Of a DNA stretch of 64,000 nt, positions 45,544 through 57,500 are shown one piece after another. Position numbers and translations under genes: made by a program. The stretch is from contig NC_030994.1 in the NCBI RefSeq assembly GCF_000149955.1, positions 372,001 to 436,000 on the forward strand, read 5' to 3'. Origin of the DNA: Fusarium oxysporum f. sp. lycopersici 4287. Lineage: Eukaryota > Ascomycota > Sordariomycetes > Hypocreales > Nectriaceae. A model generated the notes under the pieces. The model did not search any database and had not been told where the DNA came from. It saw nothing but the letters and a program-made list of their open reading frames with translations. Every line of letters begins with the position of its first letter. Within the stretch, counting starts at the first letter, position 1.

Positions 45544-48500
45544 GAATACAAGTGCAGAGGTTTGGGAGAAGAATGCAGACTGTGAAAGCTCGAGAATTAA
45601 GCGAGCCCAGGTGGTCCAAGCGCAGTTTGTTTCTGAGTGACTCAATGCCTCACAAGTCTTGTTCATGAATCACGGAAGGATGTCTGTAGCTTTGCTTGAA
45701 TTAGACAACCGAATTTACAGTTACAGAGTTGAGTAAATAACAGAAGTATAGGTTCAGTAATATATATAATGGATCCCTTTAAAGTCTAAATCTCATAGGT
45801 GGTTACGCGGAGATCAATGCGATGCTTATGAGACACGTATCATAGAAAGAACAGTTGCATTCAACCACGGAGGCATTCAAAACAATTTTAAGATACATAA
45901 AGGCTCAATACTTTCAACGGAAATGCGTGGTTGAAGAGCACCACTGCTGATCCCGGGCGTATTCCTGAGATTCGGACGATGCCTCGACACAATCAAAACA
46001 AGGCTCGGTCACCAGTGAACTTTGAGAGGTTACAGGGGGTGACCAGCATAAGGTCCTGTAGCCCAACAGTTACTCATCAATCGGTTTTCCAGGGACAATA
46101 GACAATTTTATGCACAACTTGAACGCCGCGAATTTGAAGCGAGAAAGCATCAGGTCATGATAAATTTGACTCATTGCCTTGAGCCACGGCCAGACCTCAT
46201 CAAAACTATAGTTTGTGTACTCCTATCCTGTCCTCATACTTGTAGACTAAATCCTTCAGACCTTCGACATGTCTTGGACGCAAATATCCTCCAGTGATAG
46301 AAATGTCTAGCTTGACTTTAACTTGAAGGGCTTAGCTTTCAGCCACCTCGTTACGTTTTGGCACTTTCCCTGCCCATCCCTTCATAACACAGTCGGAGAC
46401 GTGCCGTGGCGTTGCTCTTTCATCTCATCGGGAATCAGTTGCCTTGACCGTGGTACTATGTTGAAGCTGAGAGCGGCGGTCGCGTTCGGGATAGACGGTT
46501 CTGTCACGGGAGGCTGGCGCAGTGTAGAACAGTCATTGGGAGCGAATCTGGATTGCCGATGGGAATTGGGAGTATAGAACCAAGGAGAGCGTGGCATAGA
46601 GTTGACTGACTTGAGTTTGGCCGTCGATGGACACGGGCCTTGAACGGTTTCAGCCACTCCGCTTCTGAGCCCATGGGCGTCTTGTCGGTGATCCTCGAAT
46701 TGCTCCTCCCAACACGAAGCCATCCCCAACTTCGGCGAGGAACTTTCTGCAAAGGCTCCCCTCTTTGAGTAACTCTTATCAGAAACCGAGCGATCCGGGT
46801 GATTGACTCCTCGGAAACCATCTACGTTGGTAAGGCCGGGAGGCAATATGTCGCAATCAGAGATGGATACGGCGGTGGCCGTTTCGAGAAAGTGAATTGA
46901 CCGAAACACTTGCAAATGAGGCGTCCGCGATGGAGACGGTTCGAGTAGACGGTGTTGAGATATGATGGAGTCCTAGAAATTGAAGTCTCAGCAGAGGTTA
47001 GGATATCGCAAGCGCCCGACATTCACATTCTTTCCATAAAAGCGGCATCATCACCCTTGATTACATTCCAACATTCGTTCCATCATCACCATCGCCAGTG
47101 TCGTCCGTGGCCTCGTAGATACGATCCCCCTCTTCGAGGCTCCCAATCGATACGGAGGAAAGAATCCAGCGACGAGGTCCGTTCTCTGTACAGATTCGCG
47201 TCTCCGGAAATATGAGTTTGGTTCCTGTGGTCTTGGAGCAGCAAGTTAATGGTGTTGTTGAATAGAACTCAGAGTTGGGTGAATCCTCACAGGTCGGACA
47301 CGGGCGTCGCGTGGCATTTCGTTGCTTGCCTTTGAGCCTCGATCTCGCTCGTGACGCCGCTGAACAAGGTCAGTTTCGTGACGAGGGAGGAACTTCACTC
47401 ACAAACAGTTGATGGAGCAAAATATATCCTCTATCAATATTCGTGACTTGCCAATAGGTCACACTGCCTGCGAGTTGATGGGCGTTCTGCTCGTGTCATC
47501 TTCCACGGTATCATCCCTGTTAGCTTCTAGTAAAGTATAAATGTTTTGAGTGTAATGGTTCATCGGAGAGACTCTCGGTCGATATCACGAGTGGGGTGAC
47601 AAACCAGTCACTGTCATTTGCGATCACCGTAGAGTGGTAATAGACCAGCGAGACTGCAAGGTAGCGGCCAACTCGCTCCAATAAACTCAGAAGTCCTGTT
47701 GCAGTAGGTTCGTGGAGTGATACACTTGTGATAGCGTTCAAGGATATCCACTTGTAGACTCATTGAGTCTTCTCGTGTATCGGTGAGTCGGCTTGTAATT
47801 GTGGTGCGGTAGATAGGGACATTCGACTACTTTGACGTCTTTCGTGGCGATGCGCAGAGGCGGTCGTTCAAAGCATAGCGGTATGATGGTTTCTAATAAT
47901 ACTGCCAGCCATGAACTCAACGGTCAAATACGGCCACCTGCTTGGAAAACAAGCGAAACTTGCCTGTTCTGAGTGAGTCCGTCTGAAATGAACCATGACT
48001 CCGACAACGTAGACTTTGGCGGATAGCGTGGGGATGATGCGAGAGAAACAGTCCTCGTTGGCGGACAGACGGTAAATGACTTGGATAAAGTAGAGATAGG
48101 AGCGAGAACCAGAAGGTGGGCCGCGATGAAAGCCTTGTTCAATCTAAGGTAGGTGAAGAAGCAGAATCCAACGAGGGGTAAACACCCCCGCTCCGATCTT
48201 GTAACACCATGCTTTGGAGAGCGCGGAAAACTGCTAGAAGAATCTAGCGAGATTTGTGTAACACTTTTTTAATGAAACTGAAGGTGTTATCGCGTGTTCT
48301 TCGGAGCCACTCCTAAAGTAGCTTGTTGGATGTTCTCGAGAAATGACACCAATATTTTTAGTGAAGTTCACCCTCCTTGTTACATGGGCCTCTCCCCGGA
48401 TGTGAAAGCCGGTGACGAACAGCAATTCAAGTGAGCTGACATCTTTCCCAGCATCCGAAACCGTCATAATTGGGTTTAATGTGAGGCAGGGTTATTTTGA

Positions 48501-49178
48501 ATATTCCCGCTAGAGTCTCCAGCGTAGCGCAATATCACCGAGACTTGCAAGGTTCAATTGTGGGTTTTCGACGATTAGCGTTTGGATATTGCCTGATTGA
48601 GACGGCACATGCTTGATCATTGGTTAGGACCCATGAATGGTGACATCAAGAGCTGGACCATGCTATTAGTGCCTTGGGGGACTACACATAGCTCGTGACA
48701 CAGTCAACTGAAGCACATTCGCGGACGCCCAACCACAGCAACGCCCCCAATGGCAGGCTTCTGATGCTTGTCACGACAAATGAAAAGTGGTGAGACCATG
48801 CGAGATTAAAATATAGAATAATCAACCCGAGAAGGCTGTGGGACAAGACGCCTCAACTCGACACTCGTCCTGTTTCACCCAGCCGGAGACCAGTGATTTC
48901 AAGGAGGGGTTGTAAGACCGGCATGGGAATCCGGCAAACGATTTATGATAATGTGAAAGGATGAAACATTTGTGATTTCAATAGAATGATATTCGTCATT
49001 ATCTATCTGACTAACTTGACTGTTTGGATGTGATAAAGTTGTATCTTGGGTGGTGAGATGGCACGCCCCGTTTGATGAGCGCTGTTCACGACTTGTTCAG
49101 GGCGGGCGGGATTGAAGCTCGCCGGGTGATCAAATTTGAAGGACCAATCACAGGGCCGCCTCCTTTTTAGGTGACCAG
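45544..49178. other. Long gene-poor region
   Basis: 3.6 kb. The longest frame is a 177-codon minus-strand run (46915-46382) with mixed composition, no splice partners and no recognised domain. Shorter minus-strand frames at 47741-47520, 48142-47924 and 48467-48234 look weakly coding. I read this as decayed coding DNA, not as genes. Confidence 0.4.
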
Positions 49179-49447
49179 GGTTTGGGCTGTTTTGACGGAC
49201 CTGCTTTCAGTGGACTTCAGTGAATGTTAGTGGACTTAGCGCCTGTTAGTGGATTTTGGGTTTTTTGACTTTAGGTACGTACCTTGCTCCGCGCTCCCAA
49301 TTCTTGATAGGCGAGGTACCTCTGGGGTTTGGGCTGCTCCTTTCAGTGGACTGCAGTGGGCTCCAGTGATTGTCAGTGGACTTAGCGCCTGTTGGTACAT
49401 TTTGGGTTTTTTGACTTTCGGTACGTACCTTGTCCCGCGCTCCCAGT
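49179..49447 (+). repeat. Tandem duplication, units at 49179-49325 and 49326-49447
   Basis: Both units start GGTTTGGGCTG and share TTTCAGTGGACT, GTGGACTTAGCGCCTGTT, TTTTGGGTTTTTTGACTTT, GGTACGTACCTTG and CGCGCTCCCA. The second is about 25 bp shorter after its first dozen bases. The word CAGTGGACT/TTAGTGGACT occurs several times inside each unit. Confidence 0.85.
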
Positions 49448-49474
49448 TTTGCTCAACCCCCGCCAGCCAAGCCA

Positions 49475-49490
49475 AGGTACCTAGGTACCT
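49475..49490. other. 16-bp perfect palindrome AGGTACCTAGGTACCT
   Basis: Built from two AGGTACCT palindromes. A 12-bp relative (AGGTACGTACCT) lies at 49273-49284, and a partly changed copy (AGGTGCCTAGGTACC) near 50886. About 140 bp following the 49475 and 50886 sites are also alike (GGCCTCGTTT, then ACTxCCCCAxATTxCACCT), so the palindrome belongs to a longer repeated segment. Confidence 0.6.
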
Positions 49491-50187
49491 ATGTCTTCCG
49501 TTCGTGGGCAAAAGGGCCTCGTTTTCATGCAGACTACCCCATATTTCACCTTCCTCGAACGGAGGCGGACCCGGTCTTACGGATGCTGAGAGGGATATCA
49601 GAAACCAATGTATCACCGCTTGCTGAATGATTGTGATTTTCACAGAACTCAAACGTCAGTCCTTCTCCTTTGCTTGATCCATAATCAGGCTAGTAGCCCT
49701 TGAACTTCAACATGTGCTGGCGGCATCCTGTAGTCAATCTGCGCAGTCGTATTGTATCGGACCCCTTTCACCAAAGCAGATCCGGTCCATGTTCTTCACG
49801 AGTCTCTTTGCCTGCTCAAGATTTAGTCCAGTTTATCATTAGCTGGACTTGCTTTGAAGAGTTACCCTAAGATTAGGAAAGCCTTATTCTAAATTATGAG
49901 TAACCAATACAAGTCTATAAGTCTCAATGGAGCAGGGAAGCGTCAACGAATTCGATTTCCGGGCCCGATGGACCGCCCCAAAGAGGCTAGCGTTTTTCAG
50001 TGACGCTTGGCTCTTGTCCTTGGAGGTCTCCCTGGTCTGGGGCTCCCTTCGTGTAACCCAAGCGCCCCGCTTCTCACGTCTGCAGTCTTACCTCTCTTGA
50101 CTGAAGTTTTTCTGCTTCATCGACAGGTTTTCTCAACAAAATTACACCCAGAAGCTTACTGCCACCTGGTACGCGCACACAAGAGCC
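49491..50187. other. Spacer and 5' flank of the decayed helicase copy
   Basis: Holds the rest of the palindrome-associated repeat, then from 49976 the leader duplicated at 52026 (CCAAAGAGGCTAGCGT, then TGACGCTTGG, then CAACAAAATT-like sequence just before the ATG). The AGCGT/ACGCT pair survives here only as 5-base arms. Confidence 0.55.
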
Positions 50188-50870
50188 ATGGCGTCGTATC
50201 GTCGTCAGATTCGGTCCAACCTCATTGTTTGCGATGCCGCCGAGGCCACCCCGAAACTCATCCACTCACTGCCCGACCTCATCGTCATCTCAATAACAAG
50301 GAGATACGGCTATCCTTCCTCCGCGACCCAGACCGTGAGACTTTCAGCTGGTACAGCGCCGACCTGGCCATAACAGAGTCGACGCTATATCACATCATCG
50401 TCGAGCTTCCCCCCACCGTTTCACCTTGAATTGCCGCGACCTTACATCTGAGGAGAAATCCGCCTTCGACAGCCACCTCCCCGAGGATACAAGCGGTTAC
50501 AAGGTAGTCGAGATCAATGTCTCTTGCAGATCAACCACCACCATCACCGACTTTGGTCACCCATTCCATAGGGCGAATGAGACTGTGGATAACTGGGTCA
50601 ACCAGCATACACCGAATAAGGGATATTATTGCTTTGCTAGACCTACTTCGCCAGCACAGCTTTATTCTCCTTGTGAAGGCCACCGATGCTGAGATCACCC
50701 ATGTCATCAACAGTGTCAACTCCCAATCCATTCCCCCGCGACTATGGATACGGCGAAAAGTGAACCTCAACTTGACTCCCTAGCGGCCAAGCTAACATTG
50801 CAGGCACGCATAGCACATGGAACGATACAGCCGACAGGTCCCTGCCAACAGAGGTCCCTCCAACGATCCA
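50188..50870 (+). pseudogene. Decayed duplicate of the UPF1-like helicase 5' end
   Basis: ATG at 50188 opens RQIRSNLIVCDAAEATPKLI, matching RQILCNLIIRQVTDEGTPKL of the gene at 52221. The match continues across at least four frame changes: EIRLSFLRDPDRETFSWYSA, FGHPFHRANETVDNWVNQHT, FILLVKATDAEITHVIN, then RYSRQVP at about 50825, which corresponds to the start of exon 2 in the other gene. It stops there, so only the N-terminal ~200 codons were duplicated or kept. The leader is duplicated too. No helicase motifs are included. Confidence 0.82.
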
Positions 50871-51009
50871 CCAGCAAAGGCACTTAGGTGCCTAGGTACC
50901 AAAGTGGCCTCGTTTACGAGAGTCCGGTTCTTCCGGACTGCCCCACATTCCACCTCCCTTGAACTAAGGCAGTCTCTTGATCGATGCTTGGGAGAGTTTG
51001 CAAAACCAA

Positions 51010-52042
51010 GTTACCGGCCAAATACCTGACGAAAATAGTTTTGACAGGGCAACAATACCAGTACTTCCACTTTACTGGATTTATGATCAGATCTACAACC
51101 CCCAATCTCAAGTCATGCGGCACATCAGCCCAGAAGAAAACGTCAAAAGGGGCCAAAGTGAGATCCCGAGTTCATAGATAGCGCTGATTCATCATGGCCG
51201 GCCTTGATGGAACTCGGAGAAGTCAGGTCTTGGCTGGAAATGGCCAGATTGGCTCATGCCACCTTTCAAGAGACGTCTGGACCAACTGGGAGGCTGATTC
51301 AAGACCACAGTTGAGTCAATGAGTCTGATAGGGAGTCCCTCCACTTCACTATAAGCATGGAGTAGATATGATGAGTTATCGTAAGTCCCGGGAGTTTTAC
51401 GATAGATAGAAATTGTTGTAATTGAAGCAAGCAAATCGTCAATGAAGACAATGTTGGGACTGAGGGGCGGTAGCTTCAGGCTGACCAATGTGATTAAGTC
51501 CATCTCGTAAATCAAGAGCCATCATCAGGAATAGGTTGGGCTGAATGCAGCGAGATAAGCATCGCTCCAACAGATGAGGCAACGGGTGGCTTTAGTAAAA
51601 GTAAGAGCCTAGCTTCATTCAAATCAAGCATTGCTTTCATTACCATTCCCCTATCCACGATATCCCTCAACCCAGGTCAATATTTCAAAGCTCCCTAAGA
51701 CCTGGTTTCGATACGCAAAAGTCAACAAGTCAATTATATCTGTATCAAGAAACCATCATCTCAAACTACTGCATCTTGTTCAACAGGATCAACCTTGAGA
51801 AGACATGGCGAACGCTGATGTGGCTGATAATTTCTGCTACGATCAGTCAATTTAGATATTTCTAGCACAGTATCGACTGATTCAGTTGCTAGCGCTTTGG
51901 AAATTGCTCGAGTGCAGTCAGAAAGCTCAGTGTCTAAGACTGGGTTGAGATGGACTGTCTTGGGTATCTTTTGATCTTTCTGAGACCGGATGTCTTGCTC
52001 ACTGTGAAAACTGCCCAACCTTCCATCAAACCCAAAGAGGCT
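51010..52042. other. Spacer between the two helicase copies
   Basis: Short frames only. A 107-codon minus-strand run (51515-51192) has weak coding character. No recognised domain. Confidence 0.45.
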
Positions 52043-52061
52043 AGCGTCATCCACTGACGCT
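52043..52061. promoter_or_regulatory. Inverted repeat AGCGTCA-N5-TGACGCT upstream of the helicase gene
   Basis: Perfect 7-bp arms, 160 bp before the start codon. The corresponding site of the duplicated copy (49989-50007) keeps AGCGT and ACGCT and the flanking AAAGAGGCT. TGACG is the half-site of bZIP proteins of the CREB/ATF type, so this may be a bZIP site; that is inference. Confidence 0.45.
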
Positions 52062-54331
52062 TGGTCCCTCTTGTGTTGTCCTCGTGTAACCTCGAATACC
52101 CCACCTTTTGCCTGTAGCCCTCCCTCTCACCTCTGGATCAACAAGCCTTCTCTCATTCATCACAAGGCTTCTTAAACAAAATTCTTTCTTTCTTGCCGCC
52201 TGAGCCGCGGGCATAAAGAGATGGCCTCTCCTCGCCAGATCCTCTGTAACCTCATCATCCGACAGGTTACTGATGAGGGCACCCCGAAACTGGTTCATCT
52301 TCGCTCGTCGAGCAACTTCATCATCAGTCTGAACACCAAAGGGATTCGAATTTCATTCCCTCGCAACCCAGATCGTAGCATCTGGAGTTGGTATTCCGTC
52401 GATCTTGCGACCACAGACTCGGCCCTGTATCATATCACCATCGAGCTGCCCCCACGAGGTTTCACTGCGACTCACCACGAACTCACTGTGAAGCACAACG
52501 AACTCCTGTCAGGCCTTGATGGTGAATTGAGCGAATATCGACTTGTTAATCTGCAGATCACGCCTCATTTCAACACCACTGTCACTGGCTTTGGCCTTCC
52601 ATTTCATGGAGCGAACGCGACTATTGATGATTGGGTCAACAAGCATACTCCAATCGCTGGGGTCGCTCCCTTGCCAGAAATCCTGAAGACGCGCAACTTT
52701 ACTCTCCTCGTAAAGGCCAGCAAAAATGACCTCGACAACATGATCAAGGGCATCAATGATCGGCACCAGCGTAGCGACTACGGATACGGTACTGAGTAAG
52801 TCTCCATTTTCTCCTCCATTAGGCTGCAGTTAACATGTGCAGTCACCAATGGAACTGGGAGCGATACAACAGACAAATCCCTAAACTCAGAGGAATGCTC
52901 TTCCCCGAAACGATCCGCTTCAAAGACCAAAACGAAAGAGACACTGCTTGGACCCAGATCCACGTTCAAGATGTTTGGGACTTTCATCATGATCTGGAAC
53001 ATGTCAACGATGTTGAGATGCCGGCGCTTATCTAGAAGATTGGCAACGAACCCCTCCAACATGCGGCCAGGTTTCTGTGTCTACTGGAACCCTCCCGAGA
53101 CGAATTCGTGAGTACATCTCCCAGCCTATGGCTCAAGCTAACATGTTAAGGAAAACCGGCATTGGCGTGCTGTCCACCGTGCCTTGAAGGGGTCCTTCAC
53201 CAAGCTGCAAGTCGAGTTCCTGCCGAACCGGTCCCGACAGCTAGTTACCTGGGACGCGTCGCCAGTGATTTATGGTGACTCGGAACTCCCAAAGGACATT
53301 GATTCGTACGATCGAATTCCGCTGGTCTTGCTGCGCCCAGATACAGGCGACGGACACGACTTCTCACCCATCGCCCACGACAAATACGAACAAGTCAACG
53401 AGGAGCTGGAACGGGATCGTGTCAAGCTTATCTGCGAGTCGAACGCGTATGGGGAAGAGCTTCGTGTGCAGGCCATCAATCGACTGAGCGACGCCAAGGT
53501 CTGGCCCACCATGCAGCAAGACACTCTCGCCCTCAACAAGAAGGCCATCTTCAATGAACTGTTGATCGGCAACGGACTCTGGAACCTTCATCATTCCGGC
53601 TCCAACATCGACTTGACTCCGTTCGACCTCTTCAAAGATATGCCCGTTGAGATTCGAGACACCTGTCTTGGCTTTGTCTTTGAAGGTGACCGAGGAAAGG
53701 TCCAGCAATATTTCAGCAAGCTTCATTTCGGCCTCGGAATTGTTTCCGGACCTGCTGGTACTGGAAAGTCAACCCTTGCCTCGGCCATCACAGTTCTCAT
53801 GTGCCTTAATCAGACAATCAAGCACGTTTACGTGAGCGCCGCTTCAAACGAAGCAACCGACAATATCCTCGACCGCATCGACACCCTCGCCAAATCTATC
53901 ATCAAGAAGCTTACCGAAGATGGTATTTCCGCCAACCAGCTGATGGTTGTCCGGGGGTACAGGATCAAAGATGAGCAGGACAAGTGTCTCCGAGCTCTGA
54001 CTGGGCTGCGATTCAAGCCTGGTCCTCGAAGCTCGTCTGCGTGGAGGTTCAAGAACTCTTTGTGCTGGTGGACACTGCGAGTTCTGGGATCCAGCGCTGT
54101 CCCCCAATTGACCCCAAGTGACAACAGCGAGCTTTGGGAGCTTCACCAGAAACTCAAGGAGCTTTTGGTCCCTGGGGCCGTGAAGGATCCCAACATTTCC
54201 GAGTTTGCAGGCCTTTTGAAGCTTGCAGAAGAGCTCGACCCAAAGAAGCGCACAAAGTACTCGACCGGCACTTACCAGAAACCCTTACGCAATCTGATGG
54301 GCTTGGTTATCAAATGCTCCAACGTCGTGGC

Positions 54332-54525
54332 TGTTGTTTATATTGCGCAGTAGTGCTGGGTGAAAATGTATTTTTATGAAACTTGGTTGTTCATTATTGA
54401 GCTGAGAGTTATTCTCGGGTTTATATCTCTAGATGATTGTATCTAGGACTTTGAACTTTAAATCTAGGACTTTCAGACTAACAGTCTGAATCCTGAAGGG
54501 AAGGGGATTCCCGGATTTTCCAACA
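54332..54525 (-). repeat. 3' LTR of the copia element
   Basis: 194 bp, apparently identical to 59036-59229. In element orientation it begins TGTTGGAAAATCC and ends AAACAACA. Confidence 0.95.
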
Positions 54526-54545
54526 CGCCCCCATCCACCTTGTCT

Positions 54546-57500
54546 TCAGGGCACAGAGTCATCGTGGACTTCAGTACTCCAAATAATACGACCTGCTTCC
54601 TCGATCGGACATGCACTGACTCGAATTGCTTCTAGAAAGTGACCGTGGCTGACGGCGTTCAATGGTTTAGTGAGTCCGTCTGCTACCTGCTCATGTGTGC
54701 TGACGTATTGCACATCAATATTCCCGGCTTCAACTTCTTCTCGGATATGGTGCTCGGTTAACGGAATGTGCTTTGTCCGTTGGTGAAGCTCAGGGTTTCT
54801 GCATAGCTTTAGGGAACCCTGGTTGTCGCCGTTCAGTGGGATAGGCATATGTAGCGGAAGGAGCAGTTCAGAGAAGAGGTTCCTAGTCCAGGCCAATTCT
54901 CTGGCACACTGGGAGAGTGCTGTATATTCAGCCTCGGTAGTCGATAGTGCCACTGTTTCGTGCCGTTTGGCCCTCCATGAGACTGTAGATCCTTCAAGTT
55001 GAACAAGCCATCCAAACGTCGATCTTCCCGTAACAGTGTCGCCTTTCCAATCCGAGTCGGCCCAAGCTGTGATGCTCCAAGCGGATTCAGGATCTTTCTT
55101 GACGCCCCCAAGCACCAGGCCGTGGTCTCTTGTCTGCTGTAGATAGCGGAGACCTCTTTTGATCATTCGTGAATGTGTTGGTGATGGATTCGACATGTAT
55201 CTTGAGAGTACCGAGAGTAGGAAAGCTAAATCGGGTCTGGTTTGGGTCATTCCATACATCAGCGAGCCGGTTTTCGAGCTATAGTCTTCTCGTTCTTCTG
55301 GAGAAGCCGAGTCGCCATTGTCTCTTGGTTGCAGTGTCGAGAGTGAATTTCGCTCCATCGGGGTCTTGACCGGTCGACAATCCTCTAAGCCGAATTTCTT
55401 CAGTATTCTGGTAAAATATGCATCCTGGGAAAGGTAGATCAGCCTTGAGTTCCTGTCTCGGGTTATTCTTACTCCAAGAAAATGGCTGGCGGGACCGAGA
55501 TCAGTCATTGTGAAGATCTCTCCCAGGCGGGCTTTGTACCCTTGGATTGCTTCCTTGTTGCTGCCCATGATGAGGAAGTCATCCACATATGTGATGATGA
55601 TCACTCCCGTTGTGGGATTGTGATATACGGCCGTGTCAGACGTTACTTGTCGAAAGTCAAGGGATTCCAAGGCCTCCTTCAGCTTCTTTTGCCATTGCCG
55701 AGGCGCCTGTTTGAGTCCATAGAGGGATTTGATCAGTTTGCAGATCTTCTCGGTTGAGAATCCTGGCGGACGGTCTTCTGGGTGTTGGTCGAAATACTCT
55801 ACAAGCCCTTCCGGCATTTCGATGAAGACTTCTTCCTCGAGGTCCCCTTCCAGGAACGCCGTCGACACGTCCATCTGCTCAATCTCCCAGTCAAGACAGG
55901 CAGCAACGGTGAGGAGGATTCTCCAAGTCGCCGCTTTGGCAACAGAGGCAAAGGTCTGGTTGTAGTCAAAGCCGAACTGTTGTTCAAAGCCTCTGACCAC
56001 CAGCCGCGCCTTGAACTTGTCGAGGTTGCCGTCCTCGTTTTTCTTGACCTTGAATACCCATTTGACGGTAAGTGGCCTATTGTGAGCTTGGTTGCGGTCC
56101 AGCATGCGCCAAGTTCCTTTCGTGAGGAGACTGCGCAGCTCACTGTGTATTGCTCTGAGCCAATGCTCCCTTTGCGGACCTTGAAGCGCTTCAGTCATTG
56201 TTTTGGGCTCAGTGATCACCTCTTTTCGGAGATCGGGCAGCTTAGCTGATGTCATGGATGTTGTCGTCTGTCCATGCTGAGGATTATGCACCTCAGCATG
56301 CTGAAGATTGTTCACTTCAGACCTTTGTGGCCTTGGAGTCTTTGTCTGCTCCGTGACGGACTGTGGCCGGCTTGAGATGGGAGCTCCGTTCTTGCGGATT
56401 TCCGGCTCAACATCATGCTCAGTTTCGGTCAGGAGTTCTGTCTCCCCAACCTTTTCGTAGAATTGTACATTTGCAGAACGGACGATCTGATGTCCCTTCC
56501 TGCGAGAGGGCACCCAGCAGGTGTAGATCTGTGAACCTTCCATGCATAGGTAGATTCCAGCCTCTCCTCTTGGGCCAAACTTGTGTGATCTCAATCTTCG
56601 TTCCTGCGGTATGTGTATCGTGACTTGTGAGCCGCAGATTCGTTCTCCGGACAGATCCGGCTTGTTGTCTTGTCCGGGGAAGGCCTCGTTGAGAAAGCTT
56701 TCCATGGGAGTGAGGCCATCAATTGCCCTGGTGGCTGTCACGTTTGTCTTGCGCACCATATCTTCCAGGACCAATGGCCAGAGCTCTATCGGGATTCTTT
56801 CCGATTCCATGGTTGCTCTGACTTTGTCAAAGATGATGCGGTTAGAGCGCTCAGCAACTCCGTTAAATTCAGGAGTATATGGTGTCGTCTTGATGATCTT
56901 GACGCCGTGAGTGTACTCGAGGTTTTTGAGAGACGCACCATAGAGCTCAGAGCCGCCATCCATTTGGATTGCGTACACTCGGATGCCATACTGAGTTCGT
57001 ATCTTGGAGATGAGCTGGCCTAGAAGTTCCGAAGCCATCCCCTTCCTCGTGAACGTGTAGGCCCATCTCATTCTATGCCTGTCATCTGTGGCAATCATTC
57101 CCCATCGTTCGCCTCTAATGCCCGGTGGATTGACTTTGAAGGTGTCAACATGAATGAACCCGGCCCTGGAGGCTCGTTTCCGTTTATTTCGCGGAGTCCA
57201 TCGTAGGGCCTTTGCGATGTCGCAGGCGAGGCAGTAATTGAAAGGCTGATGGTCGTGGTGGCCGTCACAGTACATTCCTCTGGTCATTTTGGCAGTCTGT
57301 GACACCTGATATGCGTTAACATGGCCGAGTCTTCGGTGCCAAAGGTCGACATTCAGGCATTGGTTTGATGAAGCAGTGTGATGATTGCATGGTTCTGGCT
57401 GGAGTTCCGAGACGGCCTGGTTTGAAACAGTAGTCTTTCCGACCTCAGTGTTCACGTACAGACCGTCCCTTCCTATGCGGAGGAGACCAAAGACATCTCC

